This document shows positions 22,246-30,160 of a stretch of DNA of 64,000 nucleotides, piece by piece. A model generated the notes under the pieces. It saw only the letters and a program-made list of their open reading frames with translations, did not search any database and had not been told where the DNA came from. The number at the start of each line of letters is the position of its first letter. Position 1 is the stretch's first letter. Origin of the DNA: Desulfovibrio sp. (GTDB taxonomy: Bacteria; Desulfobacterota; Desulfovibrionia; Desulfovibrionales; Desulfovibrionaceae); assembly GCA_031287575.1 (NCBI GenBank), contig JAITSV010000070.1, positions 62,001 through 126,000 of the forward strand, written 5' to 3'. Both the position numbers and the translations under genes were made by a program.

Positions 22246-23886
22246 CGCATCATCCTCCACCCATTGCCGCATCACGCCGTGCTTGCGCAAGAGCGCGTAC
22301 AGCCGCTGGCGCGACAGCCCGGCCATGCGGGCCGCCTTGGTGATGTTGCCCCCGCTGGCCAGCAGCAAATGGTGCAGGTAGCCCTTTTCCACGCTGCCGA
22401 GGGCGGCAGTGCGGTAGTCCTTCCAGGCTTGGGGCGGGGCATGGCTTGGGCGGGGCGTGCCGCGCGAGGGCAGGAACGCGGGAGAAATTTCGGCGGAACA
22501 GGGCAGGCCCGGTATTCCCCCTGCGCCACCGGGGCAGATGCCGGGCGGCAGACCGCAATCCGGTGCCGCCGGGTGCGCCGTGCAGGGCTTGCCCGGCGCA
22601 AATCCGTCCAGCCCCCATTGCCCGGCCTGTATGGCACCGTCTGCCGTGGCGGACAGGCCAGCGATTCCTGCCGTACTGGCGGAACTGGCGGAACTGGCCC
22701 CCGTGCCGGGCGCCAGCCTGTGGCGCACCATGCGGGCGCGCAGCGGCACGGGCAGGTGTTCCAGTTGCACCACCGGTTCCTCGCGAGCCAGCAGCAACGC
22801 CCCCTCCACCACGTTGACCAGTTCGCGCACGTTGCCGGGCCAGTCGTGCGCGGCCAGCGCCTCGAACACTTCCGGCTCGAACCCCTTGGCGCCGATGCCG
22901 TCGCGGCGGCAAATGCGCGCGGCGTGGGTGGTGACCAGTTCCCGGATGTCCTCCTTGCGTTCACGCAAGGGGGGCAGTTGCAGTTCCACGGCTTGCAGAC
23001 GGAACAGCAGATCCTTGCGAAAGGAGCCGCGCTCGGCCATTTCCGGCAGGTTGCGGTTGGTGGCGGCCACCAGGCGGAAGTCGCTTTCCACTTCTTCCTT
23101 GCTGCCGATGGGGCGGAACCGGCGCTCCTGAAGCACGCGCAGAAAGGCCTTTTGCTGGGCCAACGGCAACTCCCCCACCTCGTCCAGGAACAGGGTGCCG
23201 CCGTGCGCCTGGCGGATGAGCCCGGCGCGCGATTCCATGGCGCCGGTGAACGCCCCGCGCTGGTAGCCGAACAATTCGCTGTGCAGCAGCGAGCGCGACA
23301 GGGCCGCGCAGTCCAGGGTGATGAACGGGCCGGAGGCGCGGCGGCTGTTGCGGTGCAGGGCCCGCGCGAACAGTTCCTTGCCGGTGCCCGTTTCTCCGGT
23401 GACGAGCACGGCGGCGTCCCCCATGGCCGCCTCGGCGAGGCGTTCCAGACAGGCGGCCAGGCGGGGGCTGGCGCCCACGATGTTCCCGGTGTCCAGCGGG
23501 CGGCGCTGCTGGCGGGTCTGCCGGTTGCGATGGCGCAGGGCGCGGTCCAGGGTGAAGCGCATCTGCTCCAGCGAGGCGGGCTTTTCCACGTAGTCCCACG
23601 CCCCGTCGGTGATGGCCAGTTCCGCGCCGTCCGGGTCGCCCGCGGCGGTGACGATGATGATCTCGGGCGGGCTGGCCATGTGGCGCAGCCGGGGCAGCAT
23701 GTCCAGTCCATTGCCGTCGGGCAGGCGCACGTCCAGGAACACGGCGTCGAACACGTCGCGTTCCAGCAGGCGCGCGCCTTCAGCCAGCGAATGGGCGGCT
23801 GCCGAGGCGTGTCCCTCCATCTCCATGGCCGAGCGCAGCATTTCGCGGAACAGCTCGTCGTCGTCGATGATGAGCACATTGGCCAT
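22234..23886 (-). CDS. Sigma-54-dependent response regulator (NtrC family)
   Basis: This 550-residue transcription activator has a receiver domain (residues 1-115, phospho-acceptor Asp52 in FLDVRLPDGNG) and an AAA+ domain. The AAA+ Walker A is GETGTGKE (164-171), the sigma-54 contact loop GAFTGA (211-216) and Walker B GGTLFLDEVGEL (229-240). A long Ala/Gly/Pro-rich linker (about 375-490, with a 9-bp repeat at 22672-22698) leads to a C-terminal Fis-type helix-turn-helix (NITKAARMAGLSRQRLYALL). An AGGAG site precedes ATG 23886. The histidine kinase gene ends 23 nt upstream, so the two form a two-component pair. I could not identify the target promoter. Confidence 0.95.
   Translation of the reverse strand: MANVLIIDDDELFREMLRSAMEMEGHASAAAHSLAEGARLLERDVFDAVFLDVRLPDGNGLDMLPRLRHMASPPEIIIVTAAGDPDGAELAITDGAWDYVEKPASLEQMRFTLDRALRHRNRQTRQQRRPLDTGNIVGASPRLAACLERLAEAAMGDAAVLVTGETGTGKELFARALHRNSRRASGPFITLDCAALSRSLLHSELFGYQRGAFTGAMESRAGLIRQAHGGTLFLDEVGELPLAQQKAFLRVLQERRFRPIGSKEEVESDFRLVAATNRNLPEMAERGSFRKDLLFRLQAVELQLPPLRERKEDIRELVTTHAARICRRDGIGAKGFEPEVFEALAAHDWPGNVRELVNVVEGALLLAREEPVVQLEHLPVPLRARMVRHRLAPGTGASSASSASTAGIAGLSATADGAIQAGQWGLDGFAPGKPCTAHPAAPDCGLPPGICPGGAGGIPGLPCSAEISPAFLPSRGTPRPSHAPPQAWKDYRTAALGSVEKGYLHHLLLASGGNITKAARMAGLSRQRLYALLRKHGVMRQWVEDDASIK
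22672..22698 (-). repeat. 9-bp coding minisatellite in the sigma-54 activator
   Basis: Three near-identical 9-bp units (GGAACTGGC and one variant) encode A-S-S triplets in the linker before the DNA-binding domain. Confidence 0.75.
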
Positions 23887-23909
23887 GCGTCGGGCTCCTG
23901 GGGGCAGTC

Positions 23910-25508
23910 TCAGTCGGCCACGGGCAGCAGGATGTCCACCATGCAGCCGAGGCCCGGCCCCGTCGTGATGTCCAGCCGGCCTCCGTGGGCGCGCACGATG
24001 CCCGCGGCGCGGGCCAGGCCGCGTCCCTTGCCCTCGTGTCGGGCCTTGGTGGAAAAATAGGGGTCGCGCATGCGGCACAGGGTGTCCGCATCCATGCCCC
24101 GCCCGGTGTCGCGCACGCGCACGCGCATCCAGCGGCCGGGAAGGCGGGGCGAGGCCGGGACCAGGGTGGTTTCCACCAGGATGCGCCCGGCGAGGGTGTC
24201 GTCATCAGGGACCGTGTGAGCGGGGTACACGGTGCGAGCGGTGTGCGCCGGTGATGCCGGAGCAGCCAGAGAGGCATTGGCCGTACCGTCCTGCGGTTGC
24301 GCGGTGCGTGTCTGGTCCTTGGCCGCGTCCTGTATCGCCCAGGCGGCGTTGCGCCATATCTCGGCAAAGGCTTCGCGCAGGCGGGGCGCATCCACGCGTA
24401 CCGGTGGCAGCCGGTCGGAATGGGGAGGCTGGCCGGGTGTGCCGTGTTGGCCGGTACCGGCTGGGGGCGACGGGGGGTGCCGCTCCGGGGGCAGGCCGCA
24501 GGATACGGCCCACCGGGCGTCGGGGGGCAGTTCGCCCGCCAGTTCGGCGCACCATGCTGTGACCAGGGCGTGCAGGTCCACCGGTTCCGTGTTCAGGTCA
24601 ACCCGCCCGGCAACGGACTGGGCAAAGGCGATGACCTCGCGGGCGCGCTGGCAGCCCAGCACGATGTTGTCCAGGCTGCGCAGCACCATGGGGTCGGCGG
24701 GTTGGGGGGTGGCGGGGGCTGCGTGCAGCCGCGAGATGGCGATTTCCGCGAAGCCGAGGATGGAGGCCACCACGTTGCCGAAGTCGTGCGCCAGTCCCAC
24801 GGACAGCGCGTCCAGCGCCTGGCGCAGGTGGGCGTCCGGCACTGCGGGGGACGTGGGCGCGGGGCGGATGTCGTGGTTGATCGGGGCAGGGGGGCTTGCC
24901 GGGGCCTGCCTATCCTGCCCACCCGGTCCTTCCGATCCTTCCGGTCCTTTCGATCCTCTCGATCCGGCGAGTTCGTCCGGTCCGTTTCCTCCGTCAGGCC
25001 GGTCAGGCCGGTCAGGCAGGTCAGGCCGGTCAGGCAGGTCGGGCAGGTCGGGCAGATCGGGCAGATCGGGGGCATGCAGTTGCAGCAGCACTCCGGTGCG
25101 GCCATGCGACGCTGGCCGGGCGCCGGTATCGGCATCCGGATCGCGTGGGTCGTGCAGGGCGGGGCAGCCGGGGATGGCGTGGGCCCCGTCGGGGGACAGG
25201 GTGCGTACCAGCACGCCGCCCCGCACGCCGGCGGGGCGTGGCGCCGCCGCATGTGTTCGCCCGTTGCCCGATGCGCCGTGCCGATCGGGCGGGTCATGCC
25301 GAGCGGGGGGGAGGTCCAGCAGCCAGTGCCATCCCGCGCAGGGGGGGCAGGTTTCGGACAGGGGCAGCAGGTCGTGCAGCATGGTGCCGGTCGGCGGTGC
25401 CGCAAGCCCCAACGCACGCAGAAAACGCCCGCTCACGCCGAGCACGCGGCCCGAGGGGGCCACCGCGCAAAGGCCGGTTCCGGCATGGTCGTGCAGCAGG
25501 CGTGTCAT
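23910..25508 (-). CDS. Sensor histidine kinase, partner of the sigma-54 regulator
   Basis: This 532-residue kinase has no clear membrane segment, so it is probably cytoplasmic. The N-terminus is PAS-like (AGTGLCAVAPSGRVLGVSGRFL). A long disordered linker (about residues 100-215) is built from low-complexity repeats of D-L-P, D-R-P and S-E-G-P type. The dimerisation/phospho-acceptor helix carries GLAHDFGNVVASILGFAE, with His in the H-D-F-x-N form. The ATPase domain includes an N-box (EIWRNAAWAI), VRDTGRGMD and GKGRGLARAAGIVRAHGG. The start at 25508 follows GGGAAG. Two arrays of 9-bp coding repeats lie within the linker. Confidence 0.92.
   Translation of the reverse strand: MTRLLHDHAGTGLCAVAPSGRVLGVSGRFLRALGLAAPPTGTMLHDLLPLSETCPPCAGWHWLLDLPPARHDPPDRHGASGNGRTHAAAPRPAGVRGGVLVRTLSPDGAHAIPGCPALHDPRDPDADTGARPASHGRTGVLLQLHAPDLPDLPDLPDLPDRPDLPDRPDRPDGGNGPDELAGSRGSKGPEGSEGPGGQDRQAPASPPAPINHDIRPAPTSPAVPDAHLRQALDALSVGLAHDFGNVVASILGFAEIAISRLHAAPATPQPADPMVLRSLDNIVLGCQRAREVIAFAQSVAGRVDLNTEPVDLHALVTAWCAELAGELPPDARWAVSCGLPPERHPPSPPAGTGQHGTPGQPPHSDRLPPVRVDAPRLREAFAEIWRNAAWAIQDAAKDQTRTAQPQDGTANASLAAPASPAHTARTVYPAHTVPDDDTLAGRILVETTLVPASPRLPGRWMRVRVRDTGRGMDADTLCRMRDPYFSTKARHEGKGRGLARAAGIVRAHGGRLDITTGPGLGCMVDILLPVAD
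24925..25064 (-). repeat. Two 9-bp coding minisatellites in the histidine kinase
   Basis: About five units related to GGTCCTTCC run from 24925 to 24969. Eight units related to GTCAGGCCG / GTCGGGCAG run from 24993 to 25064. On the minus strand they encode G-P-E/G-S-E-like and D-L-P/D-R-P triplets in the linker between PAS and kinase core. Confidence 0.9.
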
Positions 25509-25758
25509 GTGCTTCCCGCGTCCAGAGGATGCGGCGGGGAATCCGCCGGAGTCTCCATGGTGGCCCCATACTGCGCAAAGTTGCGCCGCAAGGCAATGGG
25601 CCGGGGCATGGAACCTGCGGGACGCACGGGGAAAACCGCAGGGCTGGCGGAAAGCGGGCGCGGAATGCCGGAGGGGGCGTCCCCCCTGCCGGTGGATGTC
25701 CGCCAGCGGATATCTCCGTGCGGTGCCCCGCAACCGGAGGAAGGGGCCGGCATCCCCG

Positions 25759-28044
25759 TCAGCGGCGGCGGGAGGTGTCCATCTCCTTCAGCCGCTGGTG
25801 TATCTGGCGTGCCCGGCGGGGGCCGATGCCCGGCACCTCCGCCAGTTCCTTCTCGCTGGCGGCGCGCATGGCGGCCAGCGTGCCGAAGCGGTCCCACAGC
25901 AGGCGCGCGGTCTTGGGGCCCACCCCTTCCACGCGCTGCAATTCACCGGTCAGGGCCGCCCCGGCGCGGGCGCGCCGGTGCCGCCCGATGGCGAAGTCGT
26001 GCACGGCGTCGCGCACGTGCTGGAGAAACAGCAACTCCGGCGCGCCGTCGCGCAGGGGCAGCGGGTTGGCCCGCCCCGGCAGGAAGATGCGGTCGGCCAC
26101 GTTGCCCGCGCGGCGGTCGGCCCGACCGTCCTCGGTACGGGCCTTGGCGATGGAGGCCAGCGCGAACAGCCCGTCGCCGCCCGCCTCGCGGATGGCCCGC
26201 TGCACCGCGGAAAGCTGGCCCCGTCCGCCGTCAATCAATACCAGGTCCGCCCACGGCGGGCCGGAGGCGATGCGTCGCCGGGCCCATTCGGCCAGGGCGG
26301 CGTAGTCGTCGCCCGCCGTGAAGGTGGACGCCTGGCCGATGTCGTCGTGGGGACTTGCGGATATGGCGGCATCGTCGCCATCGGGAAGGGTGGGGGGCAT
26401 GGCATCGTCAAAATCACTCATGGCGAGGACACCGGGTGCTGCTCCTGCCAGGGGGGCTGCCTTGCTGCCCGCCGTGCTGTTTGCGGGAGCGTCTGGGAGA
26501 CGGTCAAGGGCATAGGCTCGCCACGCGTCGCGCACCGGACGCCCATCCTCGAAGACCACCATGCCCGCACGCGTGGAACGCCCTCCGGTGTGCGAAATGT
26601 CCACGGCCTCCACCCGGCGCACCGGTGCGGACAGGTGCAGGGCGCGGGCCAGCAGGTCGGGTAGCGGGGCTTCCGTCTCGCGGCGGGCATGTTCGCGGGC
26701 ATTGGCGGCGGCCATGTCCACCAGGCGGTTCTCTTCGGGCGAGCGGGGCGCCACGATGCGTACCGGGCCGCCGCGCAGGTCGGCCAGGGTTTCCTCTATG
26801 GCGCGCAGGCTCATGTCCGTGGCCGCCTGGGGCGGGAGGGGCACGGACGAGGGGGCGGAAGCCTCTTGCGTTGCCGAGGAGGGCGCAGCGCCTGGCGCGT
26901 CCAGTGCTCCCGGCCCGGCCGACTCGGCGGATGCCTCCGATACGGACGATCCGGGCAACTCCACGGGCCCGCCCGGCACAGCCGTTGCGGGGGGAGTTCC
27001 GGCGTCGTCATTCTGGTCCGGCGCTTTCGGCTCTTCCTGTCCTTCCGCCATTTCCGTCCCTTCGGCCCCTTCCGTCACGGGCAGCCACGGCACCACGATA
27101 CGCGCGGGAATGGCCGAATGCGGGCCGTAGAACTGGCCCAGGAAGCTCAGCAGCAGTTCCGGGGCTTCCTCGAAGCCAAGGCCCGGCCACAGGAAGGCCC
27201 GGCCATCCAGCACCGCGCCCTGCCGTACGAACAGCACGCCAAGGCCCAGCCCGCCGCCGGTATCCACGATGCCCACCACGTCCAGGTCGCCCCCGCCCGG
27301 CAGCACGGCGGCCTGACGCTCCACGGTGCGCTCCACGGCGCGGATCTGGTCGCGCAGTCCGGCGGCCCGCTCGAATTCCAGCGCCTCGGATGCGCTTTCC
27401 ATCTCCGCGCGCAACTGGCCCACCAGGTCGCCCGAGCGGCCCGAGAGCAGCATTTCCACCCGCTGCACCAGCGCGGCGTACTCGTCCTGCGGCACGTCGA
27501 ACACGCACGGGGCAAGGCACTGCCCTATGAAATGATACAGGCAGGGGCGCACCCGGTTTTCCAGCGCCCGGTCGGTGCAGCGGCGCAGGGGAAAGGCGCG
27601 GTGGATGGCCTTCCACGTGGCGCGGGCCGCCCCGGCGGAGGTGAACGGGCCGTAGTACTGGGCGCCGTCGCGGCGCACAGCGCGGACGATGTCCAGGCGC
27701 GGGTAGGGATGCTTCTTCTGCAGGCGAAAGAGCACGTACTGCTTGTCGTCGCGCAGCACGATGTTGTAGCGGGGCCGGTGCTTCTTGATCAGGCTGGCCT
27801 CCAGCAGCAGCGCCTCCTTTTCGGTGGTGGTGCTGAGGGTGTCCAGCCGTTCGGCCTGGCGCAGCATGGCGATGGTCTTGGGCGTTTGGGGCGGCGGGGC
27901 GCCTTCGGCGGCCTCGCGGAAATAGGACGCGATGCGTCTGCGCAGGTGCTTGGCCTTGCCCACGTACAGGATGCGCCCGGCGGCGTCCTTGTACAGGTAG
28001 ACCCCGGGCGTATCGGGAATGCTCGACATGACGGGCTTTTGCAT
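25759..28044 (-). CDS. uvrC: UvrABC excinuclease subunit C, enlarged
   Basis: UvrC makes both incisions in nucleotide-excision repair. The GIY-YIG domain is at the N-terminus (PDTPGVYLYKDAAGRILYVG). A UVR coiled coil (about 205-240) and the RNase H-like endonuclease domain (ADLVLIDGGRGQLSAV) follow, and the C-terminus has helix-hairpin-helix motifs (LQRVEGVGPKTARLLW; VPGIGPRRA). At 761 residues it is about 150 longer than most UvrC proteins. The excess lies in two low-complexity Pro/Ala/Glu-rich insertions, one before the RNase H-like domain (about 330-425) and a shorter one within it. The start is either ATG 28044 or ATG 28029, neither with a strong ribosome site. The frame stays open far upstream through the antisense of the porin, which is only a shadow. 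Confidence 0.93.
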   Translation of the reverse strand: MQKPVMSSIPDTPGVYLYKDAAGRILYVGKAKHLRRRIASYFREAAEGAPPPQTPKTIAMLRQAERLDTLSTTTEKEALLLEASLIKKHRPRYNIVLRDDKQYVLFRLQKKHPYPRLDIVRAVRRDGAQYYGPFTSAGAARATWKAIHRAFPLRRCTDRALENRVRPCLYHFIGQCLAPCVFDVPQDEYAALVQRVEMLLSGRSGDLVGQLRAEMESASEALEFERAAGLRDQIRAVERTVERQAAVLPGGGDLDVVGIVDTGGGLGLGVLFVRQGAVLDGRAFLWPGLGFEEAPELLLSFLGQFYGPHSAIPARIVVPWLPVTEGAEGTEMAEGQEEPKAPDQNDDAGTPPATAVPGGPVELPGSSVSEASAESAGPGALDAPGAAPSSATQEASAPSSVPLPPQAATDMSLRAIEETLADLRGGPVRIVAPRSPEENRLVDMAAANAREHARRETEAPLPDLLARALHLSAPVRRVEAVDISHTGGRSTRAGMVVFEDGRPVRDAWRAYALDRLPDAPANSTAGSKAAPLAGAAPGVLAMSDFDDAMPPTLPDGDDAAISASPHDDIGQASTFTAGDDYAALAEWARRRIASGPPWADLVLIDGGRGQLSAVQRAIREAGGDGLFALASIAKARTEDGRADRRAGNVADRIFLPGRANPLPLRDGAPELLFLQHVRDAVHDFAIGRHRRARAGAALTGELQRVEGVGPKTARLLWDRFGTLAAMRAASEKELAEVPGIGPRRARQIHQRLKEMDTSRRR

Positions 28045-28365
28045 GCGGAAATGGGGCGGCCCGCCGGGGCGGTGCCATGTGTCAAAAGCGTGACTTTGAT
28101 GTGGCGGGCCGTGCGCAAAAGGAGGACGGTGCACGCATCGCCGCGTTCCGGTCTCACCCATCGGACCACGCGCGTCAAGTATGGGCGGGGCGTGGCCGGG
28201 CAATGTGACGGTTTCGGTCGGCGCCGGACCAAAATCCTCTACCGTAAAAAAAATTTTACACCGGCTCTTGCCAAGGTTTTCCGGGTGGAGTAATTTGCAC
28301 TCCGAACCTTGTGTTCCCGCGTCAGGAACATCGCACTTGAACCGCAAAGGAAGGAAGGGAAAACA
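28045..28365. other. Divergent uvrC / porin intergenic region
   Basis: This 321-nt divergent region holds the promoter and palindrome of the first porin (28244-28296). No uvrC promoter could be singled out. Confidence 0.6.
28244..28296 (+). promoter_or_regulatory. Porin 1 promoter with upstream AT palindrome
   Basis: -35 TTGCCA (28268-28273), a 17-nt spacer and -10 TAATTT (28291-28296) form a good sigma-70 promoter about 70 nt from the porin ATG. The sequence GTAAAAAAAATTTTAC (28244-28259), an inverted repeat with 6-bp arms, ends 8 nt before the -35 and is a candidate operator. Confidence 0.65.
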
Positions 28366-29766
28366 ATGAAGCGCATCGTTACTCTGATGCTCGCCGCCAT
28401 GCTGGTGCTCGGCTCCGTCGCCGGCGCCTCGGCCGCCGACATCAAGGTGAAGGGCCAGTGGGATTTCGCGTTCCAGTGGCTGGACAACACCAACTTCAAG
28501 GATAACGATCAGGACAGCCGTAGCGAAGACGACTTCGATGCCCGTCAGCGCCTGCGCACCCAGATCGACATCATCGCCAGCGAAAACCTGCGCGGCGTGG
28601 TGTTCTTCGAAATCGGCGACACCATCTGGGGCCGTGGCACCCAGGGCGGCGCTCTCGGCGCCGACAGCACCGTCGTCGAAGTGAAGCGTTCGTACATCGA
28701 CTGGACCGTGCCCAACACCGACCTGATGGTCCGCATGGGTGTTCAGGGCCTGGCCCTGCCCGGCGCCGTGTTCGGTTCCCCGGTCCTCGACGACGACGTG
28801 GCCGCCCTTACCCTGACCTACAAGTTCAACGACATGGTCGGCCTGACCGCCTTCTGGGCGCGTCCGTACGACAACAACTCCGGCAATACCGCCAACTCCG
28901 CCAACGACATGGACGAACTCGACCTGTTCGGCCTGGTCGTGCCCGTGGCCCTCGACGGCGTCAAGATCACCCCTTGGGCGATGTACGGCTCCCTCGGCAA
29001 GGACGTGGCTCAGGGCGGCGGCAACGGCGCTTCCTGGAACCAGGCCGCCTACGGCCTGCGTCCCTTGGGTTCGCCCAGCAGCCAGACCTTCGGTGATGAA
29101 TCCACCGCTTGGTGGGCCGGTGCCGCTTTCGAAGTTTCCATGTTCTCGCCTTTCACCTTCAAGCTGGACGCCATGTACGGCTCCGTTGACAGCGACGACA
29201 TCGGTTCGTTCGATATGGACCGCGCTGGCTGGATGGTGCTCGGCGCCGTCGACTACAAGATGGACATGATGACCCCCGGCATCTTCGCCTGGTACGCCTC
29301 CGGTGACGACGACGATGCCACCAACGGCTCCGAGCGCATGCCCTACGTCATGCCCGACTTCGGTCCCACCACGTTCGGCTTCGACAAGCCCGGTGCGCCC
29401 ATCGCCACCGACTCCGTCGTGTCCGTCAGCGGTACCGGCATGTGGGGCGTTGGCGTGCAACTGGCCAACATCTCCTTCGTGGAAAACCTGAAGCACACCC
29501 TGCGCGTGGTGTACATGCAGGGCACCAACGACGAAGACATGGCCGCCGCCGCCGTCAACCCGGCCCAGACCGACAACGGCATCTACATGACCGACAAGGA
29601 CAGCGCCTGGGAAGTGAACTTCGATCACTTCTACAAGATCTACGAGAACCTGGACCTGATCGTTGAAATGGGCTACATCAAGGCCGATTTCGACGAAGAT
29701 GCCTGGGGCACCGACGACTTCAGCGACGCCTGGAAGCTCGGTTTCAACCTCAAGTACAGCTTCTAG
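28366..29766 (+). CDS. Outer-membrane porin, Desulfovibrio type (copy 1)
   Basis: This 466-residue precursor is a beta-barrel porin of the family annotated as major outer-membrane homotrimeric porin in Desulfovibrio. It begins with a signal peptide (RIVTLMLAAMLVLGSVAGASA) cleaved before ADIKVKGQW. Alternating amphipathic strands, Asp-rich loops (GDDDDATNG) and a C-terminal Phe (LKYSF) fit outer-membrane insertion by the Bam machinery. The start follows AAAGGAAGGAAGGG. A strong terminator follows the gene. The second porin downstream shares the N-terminal pattern RQRLRTQIDI / SQRLRTQIDI and overall layout, so they are tandem paralogues. Confidence 0.92.
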   Translation: MKRIVTLMLAAMLVLGSVAGASAADIKVKGQWDFAFQWLDNTNFKDNDQDSRSEDDFDARQRLRTQIDIIASENLRGVVFFEIGDTIWGRGTQGGALGADSTVVEVKRSYIDWTVPNTDLMVRMGVQGLALPGAVFGSPVLDDDVAALTLTYKFNDMVGLTAFWARPYDNNSGNTANSANDMDELDLFGLVVPVALDGVKITPWAMYGSLGKDVAQGGGNGASWNQAAYGLRPLGSPSSQTFGDESTAWWAGAAFEVSMFSPFTFKLDAMYGSVDSDDIGSFDMDRAGWMVLGAVDYKMDMMTPGIFAWYASGDDDDATNGSERMPYVMPDFGPTTFGFDKPGAPIATDSVVSVSGTGMWGVGVQLANISFVENLKHTLRVVYMQGTNDEDMAAAAVNPAQTDNGIYMTDKDSAWEVNFDHFYKIYENLDLIVEMGYIKADFDEDAWGTDDFSDAWKLGFNLKYSF

Positions 29767-29789
29767 GTTGCATCGTTCCTGACGCACCC

Positions 29790-29821
29790 CGGGGGAGGCC
29801 GCAAGGCCTCCCCCCTTTTTG
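29790..29821 (+). terminator. Terminator of porin 1
   Basis: GGGGGAGGCC-GCAA-GGCCTCCCCC is followed by TTTTT. It is a textbook Rho-independent terminator. Confidence 0.95.
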
Positions 29822-30025
29822 TATGTAGAAAACCCCGCGCCACGCGCGGGGGGCTCGTAACTACGTGTCTGTCAGAGTGCTGCTGGTAGCAGAGCCTTAC
29901 AGATGCGTATGCCACTGGCTATGTCGGTGGTTTTTTTTACGCCGTTCGTCTGGCGGGGGGCGCCGATGCATCTCGTGTATGGAGGAAGAGGACGGAGGGG
30001 ATCATGGTTTGGCAGGCGTTGACAA

Positions 30026-30111
30026 TTTTGTCGTACAAAAAATGGGCCCGACAACGGGGGAAATAAGCCTGTCGCACGATTGTTGCCAAAATTTTAAACT
30101 TCATGTAGGTA
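30026..30111 (+). promoter_or_regulatory. Porin 2 promoter region with palindromic operator candidate
   Basis: TTTTGT-CGT-ACAAAA (30026-30040) is a perfect inverted repeat with 6-bp arms. Downstream, TTGCCA (30083-30088) with 17-nt spacing to TAGGTA (30106-30111) matches the porin 1 -35 and spacing but has a weak -10. A TTGACA at 30019-30024 has no good -10 partner. Confidence 0.45.
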
Positions 30112-30160
30112 GTGCGGGTGGTTTCAGGCACCCCCAACAGCAAAGAAGGAAGGAGACTCC

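Larger units (their letters stand above)
29767..30160. other. Intergenic region between the two porins
   Basis: These 394 nt hold the porin 1 terminator, a second GC hairpin (about 29835-29853, CCCCGCGC/CGCGCGGGG), an AT-rich palindrome and the porin 2 promoter region. No gene was found. Confidence 0.6.

Noticed and set aside
24925-25064. CRISPR array
   Set aside because: Units are only 9 bp, contiguous and in a coding frame. There are no spacers and no cas genes in the window.
28045-29787. Upstream extension of the uvrC frame through the porin antisense
   Set aside because: The frame is open but the extra sequence is the shadow of the porin. UvrC family N-terminus begins at 28044 or 28029.
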